A stretch of 64,000 bases of DNA. Source: G965222335 sp965222335. GTDB lineage: Bacteria; Pseudomonadota; Gammaproteobacteria; Pseudomonadales; Halieaceae. Shown one piece after another: positions 51,082 through 60,587 of this stretch (its first letter is position 1; each line of letters begins with the position of its first letter). Position numbers and translations under genes: made by a program. The stretch is from positions 3,782,001 through 3,846,000 of the forward strand of contig OZ244944.1 of the NCBI GenBank assembly GCA_965222335.1, in the 5' to 3' direction. The notes beneath the pieces are model-generated. The model saw only the letters and a list, made by a program, of their open reading frames with translations. It was not told where the DNA came from and made no database searches.

Positions 51082-52242
51082 TCAACCGAGGGAGGCGACA
51101 CTCTTGAGGACGAGCCGCACCAGCTCCGCCTGCCGCGATGCGCCGGTCTTGGCGAAAATCGACTTGAGCTGTGCCCGCGCCGTGTGCTGGGAAATATTCT
51201 GCGCCTCGGACACTTCGGCCAGGCTCAGTCCCCGCGAGAGCAGGATGGCGAGATTGGATTCTGCCGGGGTCAGGCCGAACAGCTCTCCCAGGGTTTGCTG
51301 GGAAGCGGATTCGCGCAGTTCCGGGTCGCTGATGAACACGGCGGCGCAGGGGCTCCCCTGACCCTCGCCCCATTCGCTGCTGGGAATGGGGCGCATCACC
51401 AGGCCCAGGCTCGCGCGCCCGTCCTCGCGGGGGACCCGCAGGGCGCGTACCACCGAGGCCTCGCCGCGCTGCTGCGCCTGCAGGACCTCGGCCAGTGCGG
51501 CCTGCAGGCGCCGATTGTGATCGCGGCCGCTGATATGCAGGTGCTGGTCCTTGAGGCTTATTCCGCTGCGTTCCTCGAGCAGTGACTTGGCCAGGGCGTT
51601 GGTGTTCAGCAGGCGTCCCTGCTCGTCGAGGATGATGGTCGCGACCGCCAGCTGGTCGACGGCGCCGGCATAGAGATTGCGTTCGGAGGTGGTGCGGCTG
51701 AGTCGTGCGTAAATCTGGATTGCGCGGCGCAGGTGCGGCGTGAGCCGTTCAAGCAGGCGCCGGTCGGCCGGCTGGAAAGCGGGGTCCTGGCGGCGGCGGG
51801 ACAGGCGCAGGCGGGCAACCATGCCCTCGGGCTCGGCGGTGTCCACGCCGAGAATGTGGAACAGGCCGACAGGCTGCAGGTAGTGACGGTAGTAGTCCGA
51901 GGCCTCCAGCTCGGCATCATCCAGGATGTCCTTGAGGGCGACCACTTTGTCCAGGGGCAAGTTGATAAAGGGGTCCAGGGCGAAAAACTGCTCGCGATAG
52001 GCGGTGACCTCCCAGTCGTTGGAGTCGGCGAGCGCCGCCTCGCCATCGGCGCCGTCGCGCAAGCTGTTGAGGATGACCCCGCGATCGTTCTCCGCGGGCG
52101 GCCGTAACACCAGCGAGGCGACCTGGGCATCCAGAAGTTCGCGCAGGTAGGGCAGAGCGCTCTGCCAGGGTCTCGGCTCAAGCGGACCCTCGTAAATCAG
52201 TCCTATCAGCGTGTCGTAATGGCTGTCCGCTGGCAGTGTCAT
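51082..52242 (-). CDS. LuxR-type (GerE) transcriptional regulator
   Basis: 386 aa. The last 65 residues form a LuxR helix-turn-helix (LTPAESNLAILLSRGLSLAEVSEAQNIS then the recognition helix HTARAQLKSIFAKTG). The long N-terminal part has a PAS-like segment (ATIILDEQGRLLNTN, residues about 200-300) and no receiver or autoinducer-binding domain that I recognise. Target and signal are unknown. The 24-base gap to the DUF1631-GGDEF-EAL gene upstream suggests cotranscription. Confidence 0.85.
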   Translation of the reverse strand: MTLPADSHYDTLIGLIYEGPLEPRPWQSALPYLRELLDAQVASLVLRPPAENDRGVILNSLRDGADGEAALADSNDWEVTAYREQFFALDPFINLPLDKVVALKDILDDAELEASDYYRHYLQPVGLFHILGVDTAEPEGMVARLRLSRRRQDPAFQPADRRLLERLTPHLRRAIQIYARLSRTTSERNLYAGAVDQLAVATIILDEQGRLLNTNALAKSLLEERSGISLKDQHLHISGRDHNRRLQAALAEVLQAQQRGEASVVRALRVPREDGRASLGLVMRPIPSSEWGEGQGSPCAAVFISDPELRESASQQTLGELFGLTPAESNLAILLSRGLSLAEVSEAQNISQHTARAQLKSIFAKTGASRQAELVRLVLKSVASLG

Positions 52243-52266
52243 ATCCTGCAGCGCTCCCTGCCGTGG

Positions 52267-55200
52267 CTATTGAATCAGGCTGGAGAGGTTTTGCGCGACT
52301 TCGTCCAGTGGCTTCGGATGGCCAATGCCCCAGCCCTGCAGGTAATCTACGCCAATCTCCTCCAGCCTTTTCACGATCTGCTCGTTCTCTACTGACTCGG
52401 CAATCGTTTCCTGGCCCAGGAAGTGGGCAAGGTCATTTATCGAGCGTGCCATGGTGAAATCGTTGCGGTTCTCGTTAATGTTAACCACGAAGGTGCCGTC
52501 AATCTTGACATAGTCGACAGGCAGTTCACGCAGGTAATTGTGGCTGGCGAGCCCGGTGCCGAAGTCGTCCAGGGAAAACTTGCAGCCGATGTTGCGGAAC
52601 GCGCGCACGAAGTCGGCTGCTTTGACCAGGTTGCTGATAGTGCCGGTTTCTGTGATTTCGAAACAGAGGCGATTCGTGCCCACGCCGAACTCCGAAATCT
52701 GTTCGAACAGGTACTCCATGAAATCATCATCTGTGATGCTGTTTCCGGAAAGGTTGATAGCCAGCGTGGGCACTTCCTTCTGCTCATCCATCATGCGGCT
52801 CACCCAGCGAAAAGCCTCGCGTACGACCCAGCGATCTACCACGGTCATGAACCCGTGCCTCTCCGCCGCGGCAATAAAAGTACGCGGTGAGGAAAGGCTG
52901 CCATCTTTCTCCAGCAACCCGAGCAGCAACTCATAGTAATTGCTGATTGGCTCGCCACCGCTCACGGCAGTCTGCACAATTGGCTGGGCGCGAAGCACAA
53001 AGCGGTCAGTGGCGAGCGCCTTCTCCAGGTCGCGCCTGGACTCATCGCTTTGCTGCCGATAGCGACGCATGTCCTCCTGGTTCTCTTCCAGCACGGCTAC
53101 ACGGTTGCGGCCATCCGCCTTGGCCTGTCGCACGGCCGATTCGGCCGCAGCGATAACGGCGTCGACGTCCGGGGTGTGCTCTCGCAGTGGCGCTACACCA
53201 ATAGAGACCGTGAATGTGACCAGCTGTTCTTCTATCTCTATGCTGCTTTGCTCAATGTCCGCACGAATCTTCTCCGCAAGCTGCTGTGCCTGCTCAATTG
53301 AGTGGTCGATAAGCAAAATGCCAAAATCATCGTCCCCCAGTCGTGCTGAGGAGATTTTCCTGCCATGTAGCTGTGCCAGCAGCTTGGCGAACTCTACCAG
53401 GACCTGATCGCCAGTGACGTGATCGTAAACCGTGTTAACCAGGTTGAAGCCATCGATATTCAAATGCAGAACTGCGTGCTGCGTTCCCTTGCGATGCGCA
53501 TGCACCAGCGCACGGTTTACCTGGTCGACAAAAGTACCGCGATTGATCAGGCGCGTGAGCTGGTCATGATTGCGCGAGAAGCTGAGCGTTTTCTGCACAT
53601 CTTCGAGAGCGCCATACATGCTCTGGTCAACCAGGGAGAGTGTCTCGGAGGGGGCGGGAGGTTGCGCCCCATGACTCAATTTTCTCGCCAGCTGAACCGA
53701 GTTCAGGTCAGCGACCTTCTGCCCTCGCTCATTAACGAAGATGAACCGGTGCTTGTCCTGGCTGACCCAGGCGAGTTTCATTCGTTTGCGCTTGCCTTGC
53801 TTGTCCAGATAGGTGAGCCAGCTGCCCGGGGAAAGTGTTTCTACCCTGTCTACCCAACGCCGCAGGCGATGCGTTTTGTTCAGGCGCTTGCGAAACTGCC
53901 TGGGGCTGGCTTCCTCGACAAGTTCGCCGCTATCGAGAGAGACTGTTTCCGCCTTGCGCTCTCCCGCGAGGACCTTGCGCAGTTCTGCAAACACAGGACC
54001 CAGATCAATATTGCCAGGCTGTTCCGCCGTGATCTCATCTTCCAGCACTGCCACCAGGGGTTCGGCCTCAAGGCCCCGCGACATCGACATTTCATCCGCG
54101 GATTCGACCTGCTGCTCGAACAGGAACCGGGCCAGCAGTTCGAGATTGTGCAGCCGTTCATGCCACTGCTTGCTGTCACCTCCCTGTTTGACGTAGGTCA
54201 GCACTAACAGGTCGCGCCAGCCCTTGTTGATAAGGTCCACAAGCACACGCGGTGGCTTGTCCCCGGGCAGCATGGCACGAATGGCCCGGTCGACTTCGAG
54301 CCGTGCAATACGCAGCCGCTCCTGGCCTTCCTGGGTCTTGATCACGCGCTCAACATTGCGCTCGTGAGTGCTGGTCTGCTGACTGACCAGTTCGTCTATC
54401 TGGTCCAGTGCCTCATCGAAGACGCTAGCATCGCGGTCGTAGCGTTCGATGATCTGGTTGATGATCGCGGCTACGCGATCCTCCAGCACCTTGTTGGGGA
54501 AATTGCCCGCGGTAGCGAGCTGGGAGAGCTTGTCCACCACGGCGCGGGCCGCATGCTTTTGATCATGGAAGAAGTGAGGGTCCAGCAGAGACAGTTTAGC
54601 CAGCGGTATCTGCAGCTGTCCCAGCGCGGGGCTGAGTTGCTGGCTTACGTCGAGCTGCTGCTGGATGGTTTTAAACAGCTTGTCGACGATTGCCAGTTGG
54701 TTGCGCGTATCCTCGCCTGGCCCGGCGGTGCCCTGCAGACCTTCGATGCTGTCCGCATTGCTGGTCAGATACTGGGTCAGTGAGGTGGCACCCTGTACGT
54801 CAGAGCGCTTCTGCGCGTCCCCCTGCAGCGCCGCCAGCGCGTCCACCACCGAGGCAGGTGCGGCTGCCGGTCCGGAAGGTGCCGCCTCGCCGCTATCGGC
54901 CTGGCTGATGCTGCGGGTAAAATTCAATGCTTCGACCACCGAGCTGTAGAGCTTCTGTGCATCGACGTCGATCGGTGCCTCCGGCCCGGATTGCGCCGGC
55001 GCTTGCCTCCTCGCCGTCGATTTGGGTCGGTAGCGCTCCGGGCGCATCATGGCGCGCTCCAGCACGGAACCCTTGACCCGTATCTCCTCTTCCAGGCCGG
55101 GGTATACGCCCGCATCTACCAGCTTCTGGTTGAGCGTCTCGTAGAGGGTATCGAGGTCTCCCACCACGTGACGGTTGAATTCATCCATGATGCCCGGCAG

Positions 55201-56067
55201 GGCATCGCGATTGACTTCAGTGTCAATCAGCGCCTGCCGGAGGGCATTGAAGAGCTCGGCCACGTGCACCGGAAGGCGCACTTCCAGCGGATTTACCTCG
55301 AGGATGGACGCCAGCCTGACCGTCAGGTATTCGAGCAGATCACCATGCAGGTCCCTGCCGGCCCGCACAATGCGGTCCATCGCCAGAAAGCCCTCAAATT
55401 CGTCCAGATCAACGAGACCAAGCTTGCTCGGTGCTCCCTCCGCAGTTTCCCAGTGGTACCGGTCGCGATTGGGTGGTGCGAGATTCTGGAAGTAGGCCTG
55501 GATGTGGCTGACAAACTCGTTGGTGATAATGTAGCCCTGCTGGCGAACAGTGAGGGCCGCCTTTTGCAGTGCGCTCGCGTGCAGTTTGTCACGACCGCTG
55601 CGGCTATGCAGGTTGCCAGGCAGGTTTTCGAGGAACACTTCCAGGCGCGGTCTGAGCGTGGCGAGGCTGATCGTTTCCAGTTCGGAAACGAGCTCGCGAT
55701 GGCGTGAGGGGACCTTGACCGGGTGGTGTTCCTGTACTGGACCGGCGAGGGCATCGATACAGCGACGCGCGCCAGCCCCGCCTTCGTCCGTCAGCGTTAA
55801 CTGGATATTGCTACCTTCAACCCCGGCAATCCTGACCGCGACACTCGTGATGTCCCCGTGGCTGTCGGCCAGGGAATCGAACCGCAGCGTGGCTTCGCCA
55901 CCCTTCTTCAGGCTGAGCTTGGACTTGCCGCCGCCGCTGGCGCGGCGAACTCCGCGCAGGGTCACGGTCTCGTTGGCCTCAAGCGTGACGCTACCCGCCA
56001 GTTGCACCTCATCGGGGAGTTCCAGAGCTGCCGTGATGGCAGTATCGCTAGTCGTTGCTTCGGGCAT
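52267..56067 (-). CDS. DUF1631-GGDEF-EAL multidomain protein with altered motifs
   Basis: 1266 aa. Residues about 15-95 look like a PilZ-like beta barrel (inference); residues about 110-700 are DUF1631 with long helices; then a linker, a GGDEF domain (about 830-1000) and an EAL domain (about 1010-1260). The cyclase signature reads GDDDF near residue 909 instead of GGDEF/GGEEF. The phosphodiesterase signature reads ELL followed by LG in place of EALLR, yet NLS, EITET, DDFGTG, KID and AESVE are kept. It is probably a weak or inactive cyclase with a possible phosphodiesterase or c-di-GMP receptor role. No membrane helix is seen. The LuxR gene follows 24 bases downstream. Confidence 0.82.
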   Translation of the reverse strand: MPEATTSDTAITAALELPDEVQLAGSVTLEANETVTLRGVRRASGGGKSKLSLKKGGEATLRFDSLADSHGDITSVAVRIAGVEGSNIQLTLTDEGGAGARRCIDALAGPVQEHHPVKVPSRHRELVSELETISLATLRPRLEVFLENLPGNLHSRSGRDKLHASALQKAALTVRQQGYIITNEFVSHIQAYFQNLAPPNRDRYHWETAEGAPSKLGLVDLDEFEGFLAMDRIVRAGRDLHGDLLEYLTVRLASILEVNPLEVRLPVHVAELFNALRQALIDTEVNRDALPGIMDEFNRHVVGDLDTLYETLNQKLVDAGVYPGLEEEIRVKGSVLERAMMRPERYRPKSTARRQAPAQSGPEAPIDVDAQKLYSSVVEALNFTRSISQADSGEAAPSGPAAAPASVVDALAALQGDAQKRSDVQGATSLTQYLTSNADSIEGLQGTAGPGEDTRNQLAIVDKLFKTIQQQLDVSQQLSPALGQLQIPLAKLSLLDPHFFHDQKHAARAVVDKLSQLATAGNFPNKVLEDRVAAIINQIIERYDRDASVFDEALDQIDELVSQQTSTHERNVERVIKTQEGQERLRIARLEVDRAIRAMLPGDKPPRVLVDLINKGWRDLLVLTYVKQGGDSKQWHERLHNLELLARFLFEQQVESADEMSMSRGLEAEPLVAVLEDEITAEQPGNIDLGPVFAELRKVLAGERKAETVSLDSGELVEEASPRQFRKRLNKTHRLRRWVDRVETLSPGSWLTYLDKQGKRKRMKLAWVSQDKHRFIFVNERGQKVADLNSVQLARKLSHGAQPPAPSETLSLVDQSMYGALEDVQKTLSFSRNHDQLTRLINRGTFVDQVNRALVHAHRKGTQHAVLHLNIDGFNLVNTVYDHVTGDQVLVEFAKLLAQLHGRKISSARLGDDDFGILLIDHSIEQAQQLAEKIRADIEQSSIEIEEQLVTFTVSIGVAPLREHTPDVDAVIAAAESAVRQAKADGRNRVAVLEENQEDMRRYRQQSDESRRDLEKALATDRFVLRAQPIVQTAVSGGEPISNYYELLLGLLEKDGSLSSPRTFIAAAERHGFMTVVDRWVVREAFRWVSRMMDEQKEVPTLAINLSGNSITDDDFMEYLFEQISEFGVGTNRLCFEITETGTISNLVKAADFVRAFRNIGCKFSLDDFGTGLASHNYLRELPVDYVKIDGTFVVNINENRNDFTMARSINDLAHFLGQETIAESVENEQIVKRLEEIGVDYLQGWGIGHPKPLDEVAQNLSSLIQ

Positions 56068-56186
56068 TAGTTCTCTTACCTGGATGCCGAGGTGGCTCGG
56101 TACAGCGCCACGAGCGTAAGCCCTGCAAGGGCTCTGCGCAGTATACCGCGATACCCCGGCCGGACAACTGCCCGGGACTCAGTAAC

Positions 56187-58145
56187 TCACGAGTCCGGGA
56201 GGGCGAAGGCGATCAGGGCGTCGCCGGGCTCCGACCAGCCGTGGCCGCCCGCGGCGATCACCACGAACTGGCGGCCACCGGTTCTTGCCCGGTAGCTCAT
56301 CGGCGTGGCATTTGCCGTGTAGGGCAGGTGTTGCTGCCACAGCAGTTCACCACTGTCGGAGTCAAAAGCCCGGAAGTAGCCGTCACTGGTGGCGCCGATA
56401 AAGGTCAGCTGGCCTGCGGTCAGTAGTGGTCCTCCCATATTGGGGCTGCCCGCCTCGAACCACAGGGGCCAGGGCGCCTGGCCGCGGGTGGTGCCCAGGG
56501 GCTGGCGCCAGCGAACCTCGCCGCTCTCCAGGTCTACCGCAGTGAGGCTGCCCCAGGGGCGCGGGTTGCAGGGTGCGCCCAGGGGGGACAGGAGCGGGAA
56601 GCGCTTGACCCCGTAGGGCGAACCCGCCATCGGGTAGTATTCCAGTGGGTAGCCCGGACTGTAGTTGCCGGTATCGTAGTCTTCCCGGGGCAGTAGCTGG
56701 ACTACCGCCGCAAGGTGCATCTGGTTGACGATCAGCAATTTGCGCCGCGGGTCAATGCCGACGCCGCCCCAGTTGATGCCGCCGGTGGTGGTGGGGAACA
56801 GCACGCTCCCCTGCAGGCTCGGGGGGGTGAACATCCCCTCGCTGCGATACTTTTCCAGCTCCCGCTGACAGGCGAGGCGGTCGAACCACAGCAGGCCGTC
56901 CATATCCTCGGCGCGCAGCTGTGCCGGCCGGTGCAATGGCGCCGGGTGGGTCGGGAATGGCTGGGTTGGGGACAGCTGCTCACCGGGCACTCCGTCCTGG
57001 GGTACCGGGCGCTCCTCTACCGGGTACAGGGGTTCGCCATTCTCGCGGTCAAGCAGGAACACGTGGCCCATTTTGGTTGCCTGGGCAATGCCAGGACGCC
57101 CCCTGCCCACGCCGGGCAGCTGGAACAGGGTCGGCTGGGAGGCGACGTCGTAGTCCCAGACATCGTGGTGCACCGTCTGGAAATGCCAGCTCACAGCGCC
57201 GCTTTGCGCATCCAGCGCCACCACCGAAGAACCGAAATGGTCGATGCCGTCGCGATCGCCGCCGTACAGATCCGGCGCAGGGTTGCCGGTTGGGACGAAG
57301 ACCAGGCCCCGCTCCGGGTCGCCGGAAATCGGTGCCCAGACGTTGGGTGAACCAAGGTGATAACGGGCGTTGCCCAGTTCATCCTGGTGCCGAGCCCGGT
57401 AATCCTCGCTCACCGGCTCCCAGGCCCAGACCTGCTCGCCGCTGCGCACGTCAAACGCGCGCACCACGCCACTGGGCACATCGCTGCGCTCGTTGTCGGG
57501 AATAGACGCGCCGATGACTGCGATATCACCCTGGATGTAGGGTGGCGAGGTGGGGTAGTACTCCCCTGGCCTGGCGCCCGTGATCACCTTTTTCAGCGAG
57601 ACCCGTCCAGCGCTGCCAAAGTCCTGACAGGCCTTGCCGGTCAGGGCATCCAGGGCAATCAGCTCCGCGTCCCGGGTGCCGTAGATAATCCGCTGACTGC
57701 AGGCACCTTCATCTGTTGGTGCCTGCCAGAGTGCCACCCCGCGGCAGATTGCCGGATACATTCCGCTGCGCTTGTTCTGCACCCCGGGATCGAATACCCA
57801 GAGTTCAGCGCCGGTTTCCGCGTTCAGGGCAAATACGCGGCCGAAGGGCGTGCAATAGAACAACCTGCCGCCGGCGACCAGCGGCGTGACCTGCATGGAG
57901 GTGAAGGCCCATTCGCCGCGGCCGTCGGCGAAGTCACCGGAGCGATGTTCCCAGGCCACCTCCAGCTGCTGCACGTTCTCGCGATTGATCTCGGCCAGGG
58001 GGGTGTACTGTTGCGCGCCGGCCCCGCCGTACTGGGTCCATTCGGCGACCGCGCGGTTCGCCGGGGCGGGCGCATCCGTTTCAACCCCGGCCTGACATCC
58101 GCCAGCAAGCAGGGCGCCGAGGAGTACGGGCAGTAACGGATTCAA
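56187..58145 (-). CDS. PQQ-dependent quinoprotein dehydrogenase, lipoprotein
   Basis: 652 aa eight-bladed beta-propeller dehydrogenase. A signal peptide ends in the lipobox LAGGC (Cys near residue 17), so it is periplasmic and lipid-anchored. WTQYGGAGAQQYTPL, TPLVAGGRLFYCTPFGRVFALNAETG and the C-terminal GGHGW blocks match the quinoprotein glucose dehydrogenase group. There is no heme c domain or membrane domain, so electrons must pass to another carrier. The start is TTG, overlapping the SDR stop by 4 bases. No PQQ biosynthesis gene is in the window. The substrate is not known. Confidence 0.85.
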   Translation of the reverse strand: MNPLLPVLLGALLAGGCQAGVETDAPAPANRAVAEWTQYGGAGAQQYTPLAEINRENVQQLEVAWEHRSGDFADGRGEWAFTSMQVTPLVAGGRLFYCTPFGRVFALNAETGAELWVFDPGVQNKRSGMYPAICRGVALWQAPTDEGACSQRIIYGTRDAELIALDALTGKACQDFGSAGRVSLKKVITGARPGEYYPTSPPYIQGDIAVIGASIPDNERSDVPSGVVRAFDVRSGEQVWAWEPVSEDYRARHQDELGNARYHLGSPNVWAPISGDPERGLVFVPTGNPAPDLYGGDRDGIDHFGSSVVALDAQSGAVSWHFQTVHHDVWDYDVASQPTLFQLPGVGRGRPGIAQATKMGHVFLLDRENGEPLYPVEERPVPQDGVPGEQLSPTQPFPTHPAPLHRPAQLRAEDMDGLLWFDRLACQRELEKYRSEGMFTPPSLQGSVLFPTTTGGINWGGVGIDPRRKLLIVNQMHLAAVVQLLPREDYDTGNYSPGYPLEYYPMAGSPYGVKRFPLLSPLGAPCNPRPWGSLTAVDLESGEVRWRQPLGTTRGQAPWPLWFEAGSPNMGGPLLTAGQLTFIGATSDGYFRAFDSDSGELLWQQHLPYTANATPMSYRARTGGRQFVVIAAGGHGWSEPGDALIAFALPDS

Positions 58146-58927
58146 GGGTTATCCCTGGCGGCGTTGGCGGCATCCAGGAAAGCTGGCTTCTCGCCGCCGC
58201 CGTGCACCGCGAGGCTGGCACCGCTGATATAGGCGGCCATCGGTGAGGCCAGGAACAGGCAGGCATCGCCGATATCCCCGGGCACCGCCATGCGCCCGAG
58301 GGGGATAGTGTCGCCGACGGCGGCAATGCCATCCGCGTCGCCGTAATGCAGGTGTGCCTGTTCAGTCTCGACCAGGCCTGCGATCACCGAATTCACCCGC
58401 ACACGCGGCGCCCATTCCACCGCCAGTGAGGCCCCCAGGTTGACCAGGCCCGCCTTGGCCGCGCCATAGGCGGCAGTACCGGGTGAGGGGCGCAGGGTGC
58501 TCACGCTGGCAATATTAATAATGCTACCGCCCCCGGTCTGCTGCTGCATTTGCCGGTTGGCAACCTGGCTGAAGTTCAGCGGAGCGATCAGGTTGAGGCG
58601 GATGATCGCTTCCGAAAACCGGGGGGAAACGGTGGCCGCGTCTGCCTGGGGGGCGCCCCCGGCGTTGTTGACCAGCACGTCGAGGCGGCCAAAGCGATCC
58701 ACTATGGTGTCCACACAGGCCTGCACCTGGTCGTAATCGCGCACATCGCAGGCGACGAAGGTGGCGCGTCGGTCGCGGGCAGCGGGCAGCTGCTCGGGTT
58801 CGCTGCGTCCGCAGATCACGACCTCGGCACCCGCGGCCAGAAAGCGTTCGCTGATACCCCGGCCCACACCCTTGCCACCGCCGGTGACAAGAACGACCTG
58901 GTTGCTGAAATCGAGGGGCTCGGTCAT
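58142..58927 (-). CDS. SDR family oxidoreductase
   Basis: 261 aa. The cofactor motif is TGGGKGVGRG, then NNAGG near residue 90 and the catalytic YGAAK near residue 155. RBS AAGGAG is 10 bases upstream. It is coupled to the PQQ dehydrogenase by a 4-base overlap, which suggests the two act on related alcohol/ketone substrates in different compartments (inference). It is divergent from the F420 operon across 209 bases. Confidence 0.9.
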   Translation of the reverse strand: MTEPLDFSNQVVLVTGGGKGVGRGISERFLAAGAEVVICGRSEPEQLPAARDRRATFVACDVRDYDQVQACVDTIVDRFGRLDVLVNNAGGAPQADAATVSPRFSEAIIRLNLIAPLNFSQVANRQMQQQTGGGSIINIASVSTLRPSPGTAAYGAAKAGLVNLGASLAVEWAPRVRVNSVIAGLVETEQAHLHYGDADGIAAVGDTIPLGRMAVPGDIGDACLFLASPMAAYISGASLAVHGGGEKPAFLDAANAARDNP

Positions 58928-58964
58928 GCTGGTTCAACTCCTTATGACGGCATCTGGGGGCGTC

Positions 58965-58993
58965 TTGTGATCGCCTGGTGATTTCCCTAAGAT
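58965..58993 (+). promoter_or_regulatory. Candidate promoter of the F420 operon
   Basis: TTGTGA (58965-58970) and TAAGAT (58988-58993) with a 17-base spacer, each matching 4 of 6 consensus bases. The implied leader is about 135 bases. No riboswitch is recognised in it. Confidence 0.35.
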
Positions 58994-59136
58994 GCCGTGG
59001 CATTGCGCATGCTAACCCAATCTGCATCGCTGGCAAGCGCGACGCATATTACGGGCGCTGTCCGCCGCAGGCAGCCTCGCGCGGTCGCACAATCTGAACC
59101 CACCACATGTGACTTTCCGGCGATAGGATAACGCTT

Positions 59137-59823
59137 ATGACAACGGACAACTTACCGGTTCTGGCCATTCTTGGCGGTACGGGGGATCTGGGTACCGGCC
59201 TCGCCCGGCGCTGGGCGCAGGCGGGATACCGCGTGATCATCGGCTCCCGCACCCTCGAGAAAGCGGAGGCCGCGGTGGCCGACCTGCGCGAGGTGATGGC
59301 CGAACGCGGGGTTGCGGAAGTAACCGTAGAGGCCATGGATAACCAGGCGGCAGCGGCGGCGGGGGATATTGTTACCCTGACCGTGCCCTTCAGTCACCAG
59401 GCCAGCACCCTCGAGGGCGTGCGCGACGCTTTGCAGGGCAAGATCCTGGTTGACGTTACCGTGCCCCTGGTGCCGCCGCGGGTAGCGCGCGTGCAGCTGC
59501 CGGAGGGTGGCAGCGCCGGGCAGATCGCCCAGGACCTGCTCGGCGAAGAGGTGTCCGTGGTCAGCGCATTCCAGAACGTTGCCGCCCACCACCTGCAGGA
59601 AGGCCATGGCCTGGACTGTGACGTCCTGGTCTGCGGCAACAAGAAGGATGCCCGGGCCGAGGTGATCAAGCTGGTGGAGGCCGCCGGGCTGCGTGGCTTC
59701 CACGCGGGCATGATCAATAACGCGGCCGCCGCCGAGGCACTGACTTCGGTGCTCATCACCCTCAACAAGCAGTACGGCGGACACGCCGGGATCAAGCTGA
59801 CGGGGCTGGACCAGCCTGGATGA
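59137..59823 (+). CDS. npdG: NADPH:F420 reductase (F420H2:NADP+ oxidoreductase)
   Basis: 228 aa. The dinucleotide motif is LGGTGDLGTGLARRW, with GSRTLEKA behind beta-2 giving NADP preference. The VTVPFSHQ, VDVTVPL and VVSAFQNVAAHHL blocks are typical of Fno/NpdG. It exchanges hydride between NADP(H) and F420 and so supplies reduced F420. First gene of npdG-cofE-cofD-cofC-fbiC; its stop overlaps cofE by 4 bases (ATGA). AGGA lies about 9 bases upstream of the ATG. Confidence 0.92.
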   Translation: MTTDNLPVLAILGGTGDLGTGLARRWAQAGYRVIIGSRTLEKAEAAVADLREVMAERGVAEVTVEAMDNQAAAAAGDIVTLTVPFSHQASTLEGVRDALQGKILVDVTVPLVPPRVARVQLPEGGSAGQIAQDLLGEEVSVVSAFQNVAAHHLQEGHGLDCDVLVCGNKKDARAEVIKLVEAAGLRGFHAGMINNAAAAEALTSVLITLNKQYGGHAGIKLTGLDQPG

Positions 59824-60587
59824 GCACTGGCCTGCGGCTGCTTCCCCTGAGCGGTTTTCCGCTGGTAGAGCCCGGGGACGACCTCGCCGCGCTGCTGCTG
59901 CAGGCGCTTGCCGATAACGAACTCACCCTGGCGCAGGGCGACGTTCTGGTGATCGCCCAGAAGGTCGTGTCCAAGGCCGAGGGCCGCTACCTGCGGCTGG
60001 CGGACGTGGAGCCGGGTCCTCGGGCTCAGGCGCTGGCAGCCGAGGCCGACAAGGATCCTCGCCAGGTGGAATGCATCCTGCGCGAATCCCGGGAAGTGCT
60101 GCGGGTGCGCCCGGGGGTGATCATCGTTGAACACCGCAACGGCTACGTGATGGCCAATGCGGGTATTGATCGCTCCAATATTCACCAGGATTCCGGGGAC
60201 CCCCGGGTGCTGCTGTTACCCGAGGACGCAGACCGCTCCGCCGCCGGCCTGCGCGGGGCGCTTCTGGATGCCACCGGGGTACCGGTTATGGTGATCATCA
60301 ACGACAGTGTCGGTCGGGCCTGGCGCAACGGCACCGTGGGCATTGCCCTGGGCTGCGCCGGTATGGACCCGCTGTTAAACCAGATCGGTGAGCGCGACCT
60401 GTTCGGCAACCTGCTCGAGGTCACCGAGGCCGCGGTCGCAGACGAGCTCGCAGCGGCGGCCTCCCTGGTTCAGGGGCAGGCGGCAGAGGGGTGTCCGGTG
60501 GTGCTGGCCCGGGGCTTGCACCTGCGCAGCGCTGAGACCGGCGCGCGTGCGCTGCTGCGTGACCCCGCGCTGGATATGTTCCGCTGA
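59820..60587 (+). CDS. cofE: Coenzyme F420-0:L-glutamate ligase
   Basis: 255 aa. It adds glutamates to F420-0 with GTP. Family blocks are LTLAQGDVLVIAQKVVSKAEGR, VIIVEHRNGYVMANAGIDRSN and VMVIINDSVGRAWRNGTVG. It is the short single-domain form, like archaeal CofE. The C-terminal FMN-dependent nitroreductase domain that actinobacterial FbiB has is missing. Overlaps npdG by 4 bases and cofD by one base. Confidence 0.93.
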   Translation: MSTGLRLLPLSGFPLVEPGDDLAALLLQALADNELTLAQGDVLVIAQKVVSKAEGRYLRLADVEPGPRAQALAAEADKDPRQVECILRESREVLRVRPGVIIVEHRNGYVMANAGIDRSNIHQDSGDPRVLLLPEDADRSAAGLRGALLDATGVPVMVIINDSVGRAWRNGTVGIALGCAGMDPLLNQIGERDLFGNLLEVTEAAVADELAAAASLVQGQAAEGCPVVLARGLHLRSAETGARALLRDPALDMFR

